Assembly (NCBI RefSeq): GCF_003182475.1 | Contig: NZ_QGTS01000008.1 | Coordinates: forward strand, 186,001-250,000 | DNA: 64,000 nt | Source: Mangrovibacter plantisponsor | GTDB lineage: Bacteria > Pseudomonadota > Gammaproteobacteria > Enterobacterales > Enterobacteriaceae | Reading direction: 5' to 3' | In this document: one piece after another, positions 36,435-45,620 of the stretch | How positions within the stretch are numbered: position 1 is the stretch's first letter | How the letters are laid out: each line of letters opens with the position of its first letter | Position numbers and translations under genes: made by a program | The notes under the pieces: generated by a model | Database searches by the model: none | The model's input: the letters and a program-made list of their open reading frames with translations, nothing else | Told to the model about the DNA's origin: nothing

Positions 36435-36448
36435 TGAGAAGATTCCTG
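36435..36448 (+). promoter_or_regulatory. Candidate RcsAB box upstream of rcsA
   Basis: TGAGAAGATTCCTG matches the RcsAB consensus TAAGAATATTCCTA at 11 of 14 positions. It lies about 395 bases before the rcsA start, in line with a distant autoregulatory site. No promoter elements were confirmed next to it. Confidence 0.5.
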
Positions 36449-36842
36449 GCAAATTATACAGAACTTTACGGGATAGTGACTTTACCTGAAATACAGAGAT
36501 ACTTCTGGTGAATGGCTTGTCTGCTGAATGTTTATTTATGTTGCACTGCACGCCCGTCAGGAAACAGATTTGAATGCACTGTATCCGGCCAGCTATTCAG
36601 GCACCGGGTCAGTTCAGCAAAATAATGTATTGTGATGTGGCGAGGTTCCAGTATTTATGGGTGCGCGTGAGATAAGATAACCGGATTAACAGGAATTTAT
36701 CTCAACCATAAATAGCACAAGCAAACAGCCGTGTTTGTCTTTCAGGCACGCTAATCCGGTATGGATTTTTGTTTAGCGTCACGACGCGAATGGTTAACAT
36801 ACGTTGTGCTTTTACGGATAACACGTTTAGTGAGGGTTTGCT

Positions 36843-37469
36843 ATGTCGACGATTATCATGGACTTATGTAGCTATACCCGGCTAGGGCTCACCGGTTACC
36901 TGGCCAGTCGGGGGGTAAAGAAGCGACATATTTTGAATGTTGAAAATGTCGGTGAACTTGCCGTCTCTTGCCAGTCTGCCCAGCCTAATGTGGTATTTAT
37001 AAACGAAGACTGTTTTATTCATGATGCAGAAAGTAGTCAGCGGATAAAGCAGATCATCAACCAATATCCATCCACACTATTTATTGTGTTTATGGCTATT
37101 GCGAATATTCATTTCGACGAATATTTGCGCGTTCGGAAAAATTTATTGATTAGTTCTAAATCAATTAAGCCTGAAGCACTTGACAGCATTGTTGGTGATT
37201 ATTTAGCAACCGAAAATCAGTGTATTACACAGATATCCGTTCCTACTTTATCGTTAAGCCGTACTGAATCTCACATGTTAAAAATGTGGATGTCCGGGCA
37301 GGATACCATCCAGATTTCTGACCAGATGAATATCAAGGCTAAGACGGTTTCATCCCACAAAGGGAATATTAAGAAGAAGATTAAAACGCACAATAAGCAA
37401 GTGATTTATCATGTTGTCCGTCTGGCTGATAACGTCACAAATGGCATTTTTGTTAATATGCGGTCCTGA
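36843..37469 (+). CDS. rcsA: Colanic acid/capsule activator RcsA
   Basis: A 208-residue LuxR-type regulator (207 in E. coli). It begins [30 protein letters not shown] and has the C-terminal GerE helix-turn-helix [39 protein letters not shown]. RcsA joins RcsB to activate capsule (colanic acid or similar) genes and repress flhDC; it is normally limited by Lon proteolysis. The position between fliR and dsrB is conserved. Confidence 0.95.
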   Translation: MSTIIMDLCSYTRLGLTGYLASRGVKKRHILNVENVGELAVSCQSAQPNVVFINEDCFIHDAESSQRIKQIINQYPSTLFIVFMAIANIHFDEYLRVRKNLLISSKSIKPEALDSIVGDYLATENQCITQISVPTLSLSRTESHMLKMWMSGQDTIQISDQMNIKAKTVSSHKGNIKKKIKTHNKQVIYHVVRLADNVTNGIFVNMRS

Positions 37470-37670
37470 CCATCACAACTCTTTACCCTACATGAAAATA
37501 ATAATGTAATCTGCACAGCAACGGCATGTGTTTGACTTGTTAATCACATCGCCGTCAAGCCGTACACCAGCAGCCACTACAATGTACATAACAATTAAAA
37601 ACAATAAGTTAAAACACCAGTCACATTCCCGGAATCTCCTCAAAAAGCCGTCAACTCATGCGTTAGAGGC

Positions 37671-37703
37671 AAAAAAAACCGGGCAGTGTAATACTCAGCC
37701 CGG
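37671..37703 (-). terminator. Rho-independent terminator of dsrB
   Basis: On the minus strand a 6-bp GC stem CCGGGC/GCCCGG (37679-37684 with 37698-37703) is followed by eight T residues, 20 bases beyond the dsrB stop. Confidence 0.88.
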
Positions 37704-37723
37704 TAGTCGTACCCTGCAGTGAA

Positions 37724-37912
37724 TCAGGCGGTTTTTTCAACAAAAATACCATCCGGGTGGTCTTTCTCATTAAAGAACCAAATACCCAACGGGTAATCTT
37801 CCAGTGAAACCAAATACATGGTGCCTTCACTAAATTGCTCTACTGCCAGCACGACACCTGGGCGTCGCGGGCCACCATCAGTTTTCACTGTCACATGATC
37901 GTTAATATTCAT
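37724..37912 (-). CDS. dsrB: DsrB family small protein
   Basis: A 62-residue protein ([49 protein letters not shown]), same length and pattern as E. coli DsrB. The function is unknown. GGAGG precedes the start, and a strong terminator follows. Transcribed towards rcsA. Confidence 0.93.
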   Translation of the reverse strand: MNINDHVTVKTDGGPRRPGVVLAVEQFSEGTMYLVSLEDYPLGIWFFNEKDHPDGIFVEKTA

Positions 37913-38026
37913 ACCACCCTCCGAATCATTGTTGGGTTTAGTTTAGATGAATTTGCCAGGCCAGGTAACCACAAAAAATACAGCTATACTTTAACTGGCT
38001 AATTGGCGTTCAGAGGGGTAACAGAA

Positions 38027-38242
38027 ATGACTTCCCGTAATACTGGCAGTAACGCTGTCGATGTGGATGCTTTACTGGCAGCCATTAATGAAATTAGCGA
38101 AAGTGAAGTGCGTCGGGCTGACAACGCGGAACATCCGCAACGTGTGAGTGTTGACGGGCGCAACTTTCATACCTGGCCTGAGCTTGCTGATGCGTTCGAA
38201 CTGGATATTCGCGATTTCAGCGTGGCCGAAATTAACCGCTAA
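38027..38242 (+). CDS. yodD: YodD family stress-related small protein
   Basis: A 71-residue acidic protein whose core DVDALLAAINEISESEV and C-terminus HTWPELADAFELDIRDFSVAEINR match E. coli YodD (75 aa), reported as a stress-induced (peroxide/acid) protein of unknown mechanism. ATG 38027 is preferred over the upstream in-frame start at 38003 because GAGGGG precedes it and it fits the family N-terminus. Confidence 0.9.
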   Translation: MTSRNTGSNAVDVDALLAAINEISESEVRRADNAEHPQRVSVDGRNFHTWPELADAFELDIRDFSVAEINR

Positions 38243-38245
38243 GAT

Positions 38246-38341
38246 AAAGCGCCCCGGCTACAGGTTTATCCCGTGGCCGGGGCGAACTCTTGCCTGCGCA
38301 AGTAGCATCAAAAATTCGTTACACCAGAAAAACCGGTGCCG
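38246..38341 (-). ncRNA. dsrA: DsrA small regulatory RNA
   Basis: On the minus strand, CTGGTGTAACGAATTTTT (38310-38327) is identical to the rpoS/hns-pairing core of E. coli DsrA. It is followed by ACTTGCGCAGGCAAG, an equivalent of the second stem (E. coli CTTGCTTAAGCAAG), and a GC-rich terminator stem GCCCCGGC...GCCGGGGC. Position between yodD and yedP is as in E. coli. The 5' end is estimated from the promoter and from the 17 bases that precede GGTG in E. coli. DsrA with Hfq activates rpoS translation and represses hns. The terminator stem sequence differs from E. coli but has the same architecture. Confidence 0.92.
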
Positions 38342-38347
38342 ATGGAA

Positions 38348-38376
38348 AACATAACTACAGATTCCTCTTAAAACAA
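38348..38376 (-). promoter_or_regulatory. Sigma-70-type promoter of dsrA
   Basis: On the minus strand, TTGTTT (38371-38376), a 17-base spacer and TATGTT (38348-38353), placing the transcription start near 38341, which agrees with the expected DsrA 5' end. Confidence 0.75.
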
Positions 38377-38587
38377 GCATATATTCTATTATTCCAGGCT
38401 GGCAAAAGTGAAACACGCCACTGACTGTGTATTGCGGCTGTTTTATCCATAAGAAAAACGACTGCTTGAGCGGCCTGGAATCAGCGTATTCTTAGGAATA
38501 ACCTGGCGACATACGCTGTCCCAATTCTGTAACCGTAATACAGCATGATTTCTGTGCTGTAGTGGGCGATAAGGAAAGGAGGACAAC

Positions 38588-39400
38588 ATGCCGCATCTTC
38601 GTCAGCCATTGCTGATTTTTAGTGACCTCGATGGCACTCTCCTCGACCACCATACTTATGACTGGCAACCTGCCGCCAGCTGGCTGGCGCGCCTTAAGCA
38701 ACATGACGTGCCCGTGATTCTGTGCAGCAGCAAAACGCCTGTCGAAATCACCCGGTGGCAAAAAATACTGGGCTTAACCGGCCACCCTTTTATCGCAGAA
38801 AATGGCGCGGCTATTCAGTACCCCGGCCCGGACAGTAAACCAGAGCCACTGACCCACAATGGCATTACCCGGGCAAACATTGGTGAGTTGCTCCATTCAC
38901 TGCGGCGAGATTTCCGGTTTACGGGTTTTCTCAATGTGGATGTCAGCCAGGTTTGCAACTGGACCGGGTTAAACCCTGAACAGGCCGCCCTTGCCATGCA
39001 ACGCACGGCATCGGAACCCTTGATATGGGAGGACACACCTGAACGCCTCGGCGAGTTCCGTGCAGCGTTACGCCGTGCGGGTCTTGGCCTGACTCAGGGT
39101 GGGCGCTTTTGGCATGTTGCTGATATTGATGCAGGGAAAGGCCGGGGAGCGCAGGCCATCATTACTTTTTACCAGCAACATGATGGTATCCGCCGCCTGA
39201 CGTTAGGGTTAGGTGACGCGCCTAATGACGCCAGCCTGCTGAATGAGATGGATTACGCCGTGGTCATTAACAGCCACGGCACGGGTAAACTCTGCCCGCA
39301 ACAAGAACAACAACAACCTGACCGCATTTTGCGTACCACGCACTACGGCCCGGAGGGCTGGCGAGAAGGCCTGGATCACTTTATTTCAGTTTCCGATTGA
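38588..39400 (+). CDS. yedP: Mannosyl/glucosyl-3-phosphoglycerate phosphatase (YedP/MpgP)
   Basis: A 270-residue HAD phosphatase (271 in E. coli YedP). Motif I is FSDLDGTLLD near residue 12, motif II lies in ILCSSKTPVE, and the distal motif is LGLGDAPNDASLL. The family removes phosphate from mannosyl- or glucosyl-3-phosphoglycerate to give the compatible solutes mannosyl- or glucosylglycerate. In E. coli the gene stands alone; here a GT-A synthase-like gene follows after 10 bases, so a complete pathway is likely. Sugar specificity cannot be read from sequence. Confidence 0.92.
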   Translation: MPHLRQPLLIFSDLDGTLLDHHTYDWQPAASWLARLKQHDVPVILCSSKTPVEITRWQKILGLTGHPFIAENGAAIQYPGPDSKPEPLTHNGITRANIGELLHSLRRDFRFTGFLNVDVSQVCNWTGLNPEQAALAMQRTASEPLIWEDTPERLGEFRAALRRAGLGLTQGGRFWHVADIDAGKGRGAQAIITFYQQHDGIRRLTLGLGDAPNDASLLNEMDYAVVINSHGTGKLCPQQEQQQPDRILRTTHYGPEGWREGLDHFISVSD

Positions 39401-39410
39401 GGAGGGAATA

Positions 39411-40631
39411 ATGACCGACTTTCATCAAAATGGTGTCATCACAAACTTTCATAACCTGGTTAAGCGGCCAACAGAATCGCTGGAGACCGCTCTGCGCGGT
39501 TTCTCACGTAAACATAAAATGGGGCTGATACTCCCTTCCCTTTTTTCTGAGCTGGAAGGCCCGGCACTGCAGAATATTGTTACCCAACTGGCCACTGTCG
39601 ACTGGCTGGAAGAGATTGTGATTGGCCTTGATAATGCCACTCGCGAACAATTCCTTTATGCACGCGAGTTTTTTGCTCAACTCCCCCAGCACCACCGGAT
39701 TTTGTGGAACGACGGGCCACGCCTGAAGGCGCTGGATGCCGAACTGGAAAAAGAAGGTCTCGCACCCGGAGCTATGGGTAAAGGGCGCAATGTCTGGTTT
39801 TGCACCGGCTATACACTGGCCTCGGATAAAACCCAGTGTGTAGCCCTGCACGACTGTGACATTCTCACCTGGGATAAAGGCATGCTGGCACGGCTATTTT
39901 ACCCGGTTGCCAACCCGTCGTTTGATTATGTCTTCAGTAAGGGGTTTTACGCCCGGGTTGCCAATAACAAACTGAATGGCCGCGTGGGTCGCTTGCTGGT
40001 CGGCCCGTTACTACGTTCGCTGCGAATGGTCTATGGCAACAGTGACTACCTGGAATACCTGAGCAGTTTCCGTTACCCGTTGTCTGGTGAGTTCGCCATG
40101 CGCACGCAAGTTTTAAAAGGCATTAAAATCCCGGGAGACTGGGGACTGGAAATTGGCGTGTTATCTGAAATCTACCGCAATTACGCAACCCGGCAGACTT
40201 GCCAGGTCGAAATTGCTGATAACTACGACCATAAGCACCAGAACCTGACTGGTGAAGACGGTAGTGGGGGTTTGCGGCGTATGTGTAATGACATTGTCCA
40301 GTCATTGCTGCGCAAACTGGCCACCCAGGGAGCACAGGTGACCGGGGATTCCTTCCGGGTGCTGAAAGCAACCTACTACCGTAATGCGCTGGATGTCATT
40401 GAAATGTACCGCCATGATGCAGTAATGAATGGCCTGTCGTTCGATTTGCACAGCGAAGAAGCCGCCGTTGAGATGTTTACTCAGGTAATTCTTGAGGCGG
40501 GACAGGCCTTTGTGGAACGCCCTAACGACAAACCTTTCATTCCCAGTTGGAGCCGGGTTCAGTCCGCCTTTCCTGACCTGCTGCCACGGCTGTATGACGC
40601 CGTAGAGCTGGACAACAAAGGCGAAGTGTAG
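39411..40631 (+). CDS. Glucosyl-3-phosphoglycerate synthase-like glycosyltransferase
   Basis: A 406-residue protein with a GT-A fold pattern and a DxD motif in CVALHDCDILTWDKGML near residue 148. It resembles GpgS (GT81) enzymes, which transfer glucose from a nucleotide sugar to 3-phosphoglycerate. ATG 39411 follows GGAGGGA ten bases after yedP, and the phosphatase next to it would remove the phosphate. Glucosylglycerate is a known osmolyte in some enterobacteria under salt and nitrogen stress. An alternative is mannosyl-phosphoglycerate synthase; the pairing is more secure than the sugar. Confidence 0.78.
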   Translation: MTDFHQNGVITNFHNLVKRPTESLETALRGFSRKHKMGLILPSLFSELEGPALQNIVTQLATVDWLEEIVIGLDNATREQFLYAREFFAQLPQHHRILWNDGPRLKALDAELEKEGLAPGAMGKGRNVWFCTGYTLASDKTQCVALHDCDILTWDKGMLARLFYPVANPSFDYVFSKGFYARVANNKLNGRVGRLLVGPLLRSLRMVYGNSDYLEYLSSFRYPLSGEFAMRTQVLKGIKIPGDWGLEIGVLSEIYRNYATRQTCQVEIADNYDHKHQNLTGEDGSGGLRRMCNDIVQSLLRKLATQGAQVTGDSFRVLKATYYRNALDVIEMYRHDAVMNGLSFDLHSEEAAVEMFTQVILEAGQAFVERPNDKPFIPSWSRVQSAFPDLLPRLYDAVELDNKGEV

Positions 40632-40638
40632 ACATTGA

Positions 40639-42297
40639 TTAGTCTTCAGCACAAACCCGGTTTCGCCCGCCTTCTTTGGCGGCGTACAGCCGGTTGTCTG
40701 CAACGGATTGCAGATGCTCAAAATCATAATCGCCTTTCTCTGTTGAGCTGCTGACACCAAAAGACGCGCTGATAGCAATTACCACCTCTGCGCTGTACAC
40801 CACAGGTTTGCTGGCAAGTTTCTCACGAATACGCTCAGCTACCTGAGCTGCATCGGTAATACTGGCCCCGGGCATCACAATACAAAACTCCTCGCCCCCT
40901 ACCCGCCCGGCAATATCCTGGCCTCGCACCGTATTACTGATAACAGCAGCAGCATGTTTCAGCACTTTATCCCCGGCCTGATGCCCCCAGGTGTCATTGA
41001 TGCTTTTGAAATGATCAAGATCTAACTGAATCACCGAAAAAGGCTGGCTATTTGGGCGACAACGGGCAGACAACTGTTGTGCCTGGTCTATAAACGCGCC
41101 ACGGTTAAACAGGCGCGTCATCGTGTCATAATTGGCGCGCCACGACAGCGTGTTTTGCATCACGGACATGCTGGTCACCAGGCGGCGGATAAAATACCAG
41201 GTTCCAATCAGCAATACGGTGAACATTACCCAGACAAAAACCAGCAGCAGAATAATATGCCCAAATTCCCCGCCAAGCCCCTGATAGAGATTATGTTCCC
41301 GAATCAATACACCATCAAAACTGTCGAGCTTCGCCCAGGTAATGAAACGGTTTTGCATCCGCAGGGCGCCCACAGTATTGCTGCTCATGTCCTGCGCCAG
41401 GCGAGCCTGGTCAACAGGGCTCATCACCAAATGTTCACCATGGCGACCCTGGCTTGAAGTCAGTGCGGTGAGTTTGCTGTCCAGCAGGTACACTGAGCCA
41501 TTATCCGTTGAGTGTTGCTCAGCAATCCCTTTAAGGTAGCCATGCAACACATCCAGCGTAAAATCCATCCCGATTACGCCATACCAGTAACCTTCGTAAT
41601 CCAGCGGAACACTGGCGGTTACCACCTGATATTCCGGGTTGGTTTTATCCTGATAATAACTCCAGCACACTGTACGGTCCGGGTTATTGGCCGGGGATTG
41701 CTGGGCAAAAAATGGCCGGGACAACATGCGCCGGAAGGTGGTCTGAACTGACTTATCCAGCTTATGCCCATTACTGGTAACAAACATCCCGGCACGGGAA
41801 ATATACCAGGTGCGGAACTGTAGCGTACTGGCATAGCGCGATAACGGCAGCAAGTAACTCAGTTCCAGTGCGGCACTCAATTCTCGGTCGAGTGCATGGT
41901 TGTTACGCATTAAATCGCTGTGCTGTTCGACAAACTCTTCAGATACCCCAAAAACAGGAATGGTACGCCGCTGGTCATAACTAATCGACCACCAGGGTTT
42001 ATGGCGCTCGCGGTTAAATGCTTTCAGGCTTGGATGCGTGCTATTGGTAATAAAAGGCGTATCCAGCGAAAACTCCATTGCCTGCTGGTAAAAAAACAAA
42101 ATATCAACACTGTGCTGCAGTTGTTTGTCCAGAGAAGAAGCTATGTTATCCAGCGTATTACGCTGGTCACTGATATAGGCCTGCTCCAGCATCACGCCTT
42201 CTCGCCACACCAGTAACGAAGCCCCAAAAAACACAAGGGTAAAACAGAGCGTAACAAGTTTTCGGGGGTTTTTGATATTAGTTAACTTAGCGAACAT
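40639..42297 (-). CDS. dgcQ: Membrane diguanylate cyclase DgcQ (YedQ)
   Basis: A 552-residue protein: TM1 near 15-32, a periplasmic CHASE7-like sensor domain, TM2 around 340-362 (HIILLLVFVWVMFTVLLIGTWYF), and a C-terminal GGDEF domain. The active-site motif is GGEEF (467-471), and an inhibitory site RGQD lies five residues before it, so c-di-GMP synthesis with product feedback is expected. E. coli DgcQ (564 aa) promotes cellulose/biofilm formation. Convergent with the GpgS-like gene (7 bases apart). Confidence 0.93.
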   Translation of the reverse strand: MFAKLTNIKNPRKLVTLCFTLVFFGASLLVWREGVMLEQAYISDQRNTLDNIASSLDKQLQHSVDILFFYQQAMEFSLDTPFITNSTHPSLKAFNRERHKPWWSISYDQRRTIPVFGVSEEFVEQHSDLMRNNHALDRELSAALELSYLLPLSRYASTLQFRTWYISRAGMFVTSNGHKLDKSVQTTFRRMLSRPFFAQQSPANNPDRTVCWSYYQDKTNPEYQVVTASVPLDYEGYWYGVIGMDFTLDVLHGYLKGIAEQHSTDNGSVYLLDSKLTALTSSQGRHGEHLVMSPVDQARLAQDMSSNTVGALRMQNRFITWAKLDSFDGVLIREHNLYQGLGGEFGHIILLLVFVWVMFTVLLIGTWYFIRRLVTSMSVMQNTLSWRANYDTMTRLFNRGAFIDQAQQLSARCRPNSQPFSVIQLDLDHFKSINDTWGHQAGDKVLKHAAAVISNTVRGQDIAGRVGGEEFCIVMPGASITDAAQVAERIREKLASKPVVYSAEVVIAISASFGVSSSTEKGDYDFEHLQSVADNRLYAAKEGGRNRVCAED

Positions 42298-42709
42298 GCG
42301 GCCTCACTGGCTCCATCCGCTCTGCGTACGGGCAAAAATACGGTGCAACTGGCGTACTCAGATGCTGCGGAATTCCCTTCATGCATCAAATTGCGGCAAT
42401 AACGGCAACTACTCCGATTTCCGGCAGTATCCATTTTCTGCAATATTTTCTGCAATATAGCAAAGCGGTTACTGCATAGCAGACTGACATGCATAACAAT
42501 TGAAAATGTTGGGTATGGAAAGAATCACCGGTGTTAGCGCCCACAGAAATGAAAATGGCGTAAAACCGGAGAAGATTTGCGCGACATAATATAGCCCGCT
42601 CACTTATCGGTAAATACGCCATAGACTAATCCTGGGTAACCGGCAGCCCATACCGAACTGCCGGTTACCCTGTTTATTTCTTTGCACTGGATAACGCGGA
42701 ATACTGCCG
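42298..42709. other. Intergenic region between dgcQ and yodC
   Basis: About 410 bases with no convincing gene. It contains the dgcQ promoter region and a strong hairpin at 42634-42670, listed separately. Confidence 0.5.
42634..42670. other. 13-bp perfect hairpin downstream of yodC
   Basis: GGGTAACCGGCAG pairs exactly with CTGCCCGGTTACCC-type sequence (CTGCCGGTTACCC) across an 11-base loop. It is 40 bases beyond the yodC stop. No T-run follows in the yodC direction, while TGTTTATTT follows on the plus strand. It may be a transcript 3' end stabiliser or a weak terminator. Confidence 0.5.
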
Positions 42710-42874
42710 CTAATCCATTCCACCGGCAATTAATTCATCCTCATGGAAGGCTTCACGTTGTACGCAAAAACCATCGTACCAACGGCACTCCACCATGCCA
42801 CTGGCATAACCCGTGACTATCATCCGGGGTCCGCCTGATTTACGCCGCACTTCATCACTGACGAAAAAGACCAT
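42710..42874 (-). CDS. yodC: YodC family small protein
   Basis: A 54-residue protein with the core GGPRMIVTGYASGMVECRWYDGFCVQREAFHEDELI, nearly identical to E. coli YodC (60 aa, DUF2158 type). ATG 42874 is chosen because GGAGG sits five bases before it; longer upstream starts lack such a site. Function unknown. Confidence 0.92.
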   Translation of the reverse strand: MVFFVSDEVRRKSGGPRMIVTGYASGMVECRWYDGFCVQREAFHEDELIAGGMD

Positions 42875-42966
42875 CTTTGCCTCCATTATCAGGGTGAATA
42901 CCAACAGATAATGTATAGCAAGAGTTTTTGCAGTTTGCGCACAAAAAATGCGCAATTATTTTTCGC

Positions 42967-43872
42967 TTATTTGCCTGCTCTAATACGGTTCACCAGAGCC
43001 ACAGCGCAAACAACCACGGCACCGAGCAGCATTCCCACCACCAGCGTAGCTACCGGGGTTATCAACCAGCCCGGTAAATTTTCAGACAATGCTGAAAGCG
43101 CTTCAATGTGATGGTGCAGCCAGGGTATGCCATGAACCAGGATACCACCGCCTACTAAAAACATGGCAAGCGTACCCACCACTGACAATGTTTTCATCAG
43201 CCAGGGAGCAAGTATCAGCAACCCTTTACCCAGAGTTTGGGCCAACACTGAAGGGCGTTTTTCCAGCCACCAGCCCATATCGTCAAGCTTGACGATAACC
43301 CCGACAATACCGTACACCCCAACGGTGACCAGCAGCGCAATCCCTGCCAGTATCACTATCTGGTTGATTAACGGCGCACTGGAGACAATCCCCAACGTCA
43401 GCGCGACAATTTCTGCCGAGAGGATAAAATCGGTGCGGATGGCACCTTTCACTTTCGCACGTTCGTACTGCACAGGATCCTGGTTTGCCAGTTGGCTGAG
43501 CCGGGCTTCACGCTGTTCATCTGAATTTTCATGGCGTGATGCCAGGCTGTGCAGCACTTTCTCCATGCCTTCAAAACACAAAAACGCACCACCCAGCATT
43601 AATAGCGGTGTAATAGCCCAGGGAATAAAAGCACTGATAAGTAAGGCCATAGGTACCAAAATTACCTTGTTGACCAGAGACCCTTTTGCTACCTGCCACA
43701 CCACGGGCAATTCCCGGTTGGCCCTGACACCAGTAACTTGTTGAGCATTGAGCGACAAGTCATCGCCCAGGACACCTGCCGTTTTCTTCGCGGCAAGTTT
43801 CCCCATAACAGAAATATCATCCAGTAATGTTGCAATATCATCCAGTAAGGTTAATAAACTACTTCCTGCCAC
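42967..43872 (-). CDS. yedI: YedI family inner membrane protein (DUF808)
   Basis: A 301-residue protein (305 in E. coli) with the N-terminal [43 protein letters not shown] characteristic of DUF808 and several membrane helices in the C-terminal half. Function unknown. It starts with GTG at 43872, supported by GAGGA about ten bases upstream and by the family N-terminus. Confidence 0.93.
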   Translation of the reverse strand: MAGSSLLTLLDDIATLLDDISVMGKLAAKKTAGVLGDDLSLNAQQVTGVRANRELPVVWQVAKGSLVNKVILVPMALLISAFIPWAITPLLMLGGAFLCFEGMEKVLHSLASRHENSDEQREARLSQLANQDPVQYERAKVKGAIRTDFILSAEIVALTLGIVSSAPLINQIVILAGIALLVTVGVYGIVGVIVKLDDMGWWLEKRPSVLAQTLGKGLLILAPWLMKTLSVVGTLAMFLVGGGILVHGIPWLHHHIEALSALSENLPGWLITPVATLVVGMLLGAVVVCAVALVNRIRAGK

Positions 43873-44111
43873 AGGTATCAGTCCTCATCATTATTGTGTT
43901 TGCACCTCGTCTGGTAGCCAGATGACGGAATATGTCAGCCCCAAACGCAGGTCGCTTTATCTCACTCATTTTCAGCCGGTTTACCTTGCTGAAACTACGC
44001 ATATGTCAACACAAAAATAACACCAATGACACAAGTAAATCACTCGCCAGCCTGATACTTTTCCGGTTAACTATCAGGGTACTTATTATTTGTCAGATTT
44101 TGCGAGGGATT

Positions 44112-45023
44112 ATGCGTGTTGGCAATTTGTTGCCGTTAGTCGGTGCGCTGTTTGCGCTGTATATCATCTGGGGTTCAACCTATTTTGCTATTCGTATTGG
44201 CGTTGAAAGCTGGCCGCCGCTAATGATGGCAGGGACTCGTTTTCTCAGTGCGGGAGTGTTGTTATTACTGTTTTTACTAATACGCGGCCATCGCCTGCCG
44301 CCAGTGCGCCAAATTTTTAATGCGGTGCTGCTGGGCTTTCTGTTATTAGCGGTGGGTAATGGTTTGGTTACTGTTGCTGAACACCAAAATGTCCCGTCAG
44401 GTATTGCGGCGGTGATGGTGGCGACAGTTCCGCTGTTCACTCTGTGTTTTAGCCGGTTGTTCGGTATCAAAACACGCAAAATAGAATGGATGGGGATCGC
44501 GTTCGGCCTTGCGGGCATTGTGCTGCTGAACAGTGGCGGCAACCTGAGTGGTAACCCCTGGGGCGCGCTGATGATCCTGATTGGGTCATTAAGCTGGGCA
44601 TTTGGTTCCGTGTATGGTTCACGTATTACCCTGCCGCAAGGGATGATGGCGGGCGCTATTGAAATGCTGGCCGCGGGGGTTATTTTACTGTTTGCCTCAG
44701 CACTCACTGGCGAACGCCTCACAGCCCTGCCCTCTGCGTCCGGCTTCTTTGCCGTGGCCTACCTGGCTTTATTTGGGTCAATTATCGCCATTAATGCTTA
44801 TATGTTCCTGATACGTAATGTCTCCCCGGCCATTGCGACCAGTTATGCCTATGTTAACCCGGTGGTGGCTGTATTACTCGGAACTGGGTTTGCCGGTGAA
44901 TCACTCTCAGGCAAAGAGTGGCTGGCACTGGGGATTATTATTTTCGCCGTAGTGCTGGTAACGCTTGGAAAGACACTGTTTCCGGTAAAAACCGCTGCTG
45001 AGCCTTGCCCGGCAGAAAAATAA
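44112..45023 (+). CDS. yedA: EamA/DMT family transporter YedA
   Basis: A 303-residue protein with ten predicted membrane helices in two EamA repeats. It begins LLPLVGALFALYIIWGSTYFAIRIGVESWPPL and has NVPSGIAAVMVATVPLFT and SYAYVNPVVAVLLGT, close to E. coli YedA (306 aa). It probably exports amino acids or metabolites; substrate unknown. ATG 44112 with GAGGG upstream is chosen over a longer frame starting at 43932. Confidence 0.93.
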   Translation: MRVGNLLPLVGALFALYIIWGSTYFAIRIGVESWPPLMMAGTRFLSAGVLLLLFLLIRGHRLPPVRQIFNAVLLGFLLLAVGNGLVTVAEHQNVPSGIAAVMVATVPLFTLCFSRLFGIKTRKIEWMGIAFGLAGIVLLNSGGNLSGNPWGALMILIGSLSWAFGSVYGSRITLPQGMMAGAIEMLAAGVILLFASALTGERLTALPSASGFFAVAYLALFGSIIAINAYMFLIRNVSPAIATSYAYVNPVVAVLLGTGFAGESLSGKEWLALGIIIFAVVLVTLGKTLFPVKTAAEPCPAEK

Positions 45024-45033
45024 CGCCAGACGG

Positions 45034-45519
45034 TCAGGCAGGCCCCCTGTCTGACCGGTCATGAATACCCTGCGAGTCAATTTCCGCCAGTATTCCTCCA
45101 CTGAAAAGCCACTCCTCCAGCCGGGTGGAGAGTTGTTCGTCAGTCAGTTTTTCTTTACCACGTAACGCACACTCCCACACCCACAATACCCGCCAGCCAC
45201 TGGCAATTAGTTGCTGGGTGTCACGCACATCCCGCTGCGCATTGTTACCCAGCTTTTCGAGCCAGAATTCGGTACGCGTTGCCGGGACTTTAAACAAATG
45301 GCAATCATGGCGATGCCAGAAGCAACCATGGGTAAACACCACACTCTGTTGCGCATCAACAACAAAATCCGGGCAGCCAGGCAATGTTTTATCCTGCACT
45401 CGGTAGTCAAACCCCAGGCTGTCGAGCAGCCCGGCCAGGCGCTGTTCTATTGCTGTATCACGGGTGTGAATGGCCTGCATATTTTTGCGCCGTACCGCTT
45501 TACTGTGAACATCTGCCAT
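45034..45519 (-). CDS. vsr: Very short patch repair endonuclease Vsr
   Basis: A 161-residue protein from ATG 45519. It has the Vsr core: MADVHSKAVRRKNMQAIHTRDTAIE, LPGCPDFVVDAQQSVVFTHGCFWHRHDC (catalytic Asp and His) and TRTEFWLEKLGNN. Vsr nicks 5' of the T in T:G mismatches formed by deamination of Dcm-methylated cytosine. In E. coli vsr overlaps and follows dcm on the same strand. Here the two are divergent, separated by 101 bases. It is convergent with yedA. Confidence 0.95.
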   Translation of the reverse strand: MADVHSKAVRRKNMQAIHTRDTAIEQRLAGLLDSLGFDYRVQDKTLPGCPDFVVDAQQSVVFTHGCFWHRHDCHLFKVPATRTEFWLEKLGNNAQRDVRDTQQLIASGWRVLWVWECALRGKEKLTDEQLSTRLEEWLFSGGILAEIDSQGIHDRSDRGPA

Positions 45520-45620
45520 CGTTTTTCCCTGCCCGTAAAAATATGTGCAACATGCTGCCAATAGGCGAAGCGTGCCATGTGTGGTAATCTGCGCGCACTT
45601 TCTGCGGATAAGATTGCACC

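Larger units (their letters stand above)
36318..36842. other. Long regulatory region upstream of rcsA
   Basis: A 525-base, AT-rich non-coding stretch between fliR and rcsA. A similarly long leader in E. coli is H-NS-silenced, activated by DsrA and autoregulated by RcsAB. A candidate RcsAB box is listed separately. No gene is seen. Confidence 0.6.

Noticed and set aside
37470-37723. Expected place for DsrA between rcsA and dsrB
   Set aside because: No DsrA sequence is present there; the RNA was found instead between yodD and yedP. The hairpin in this gap is the dsrB terminator.
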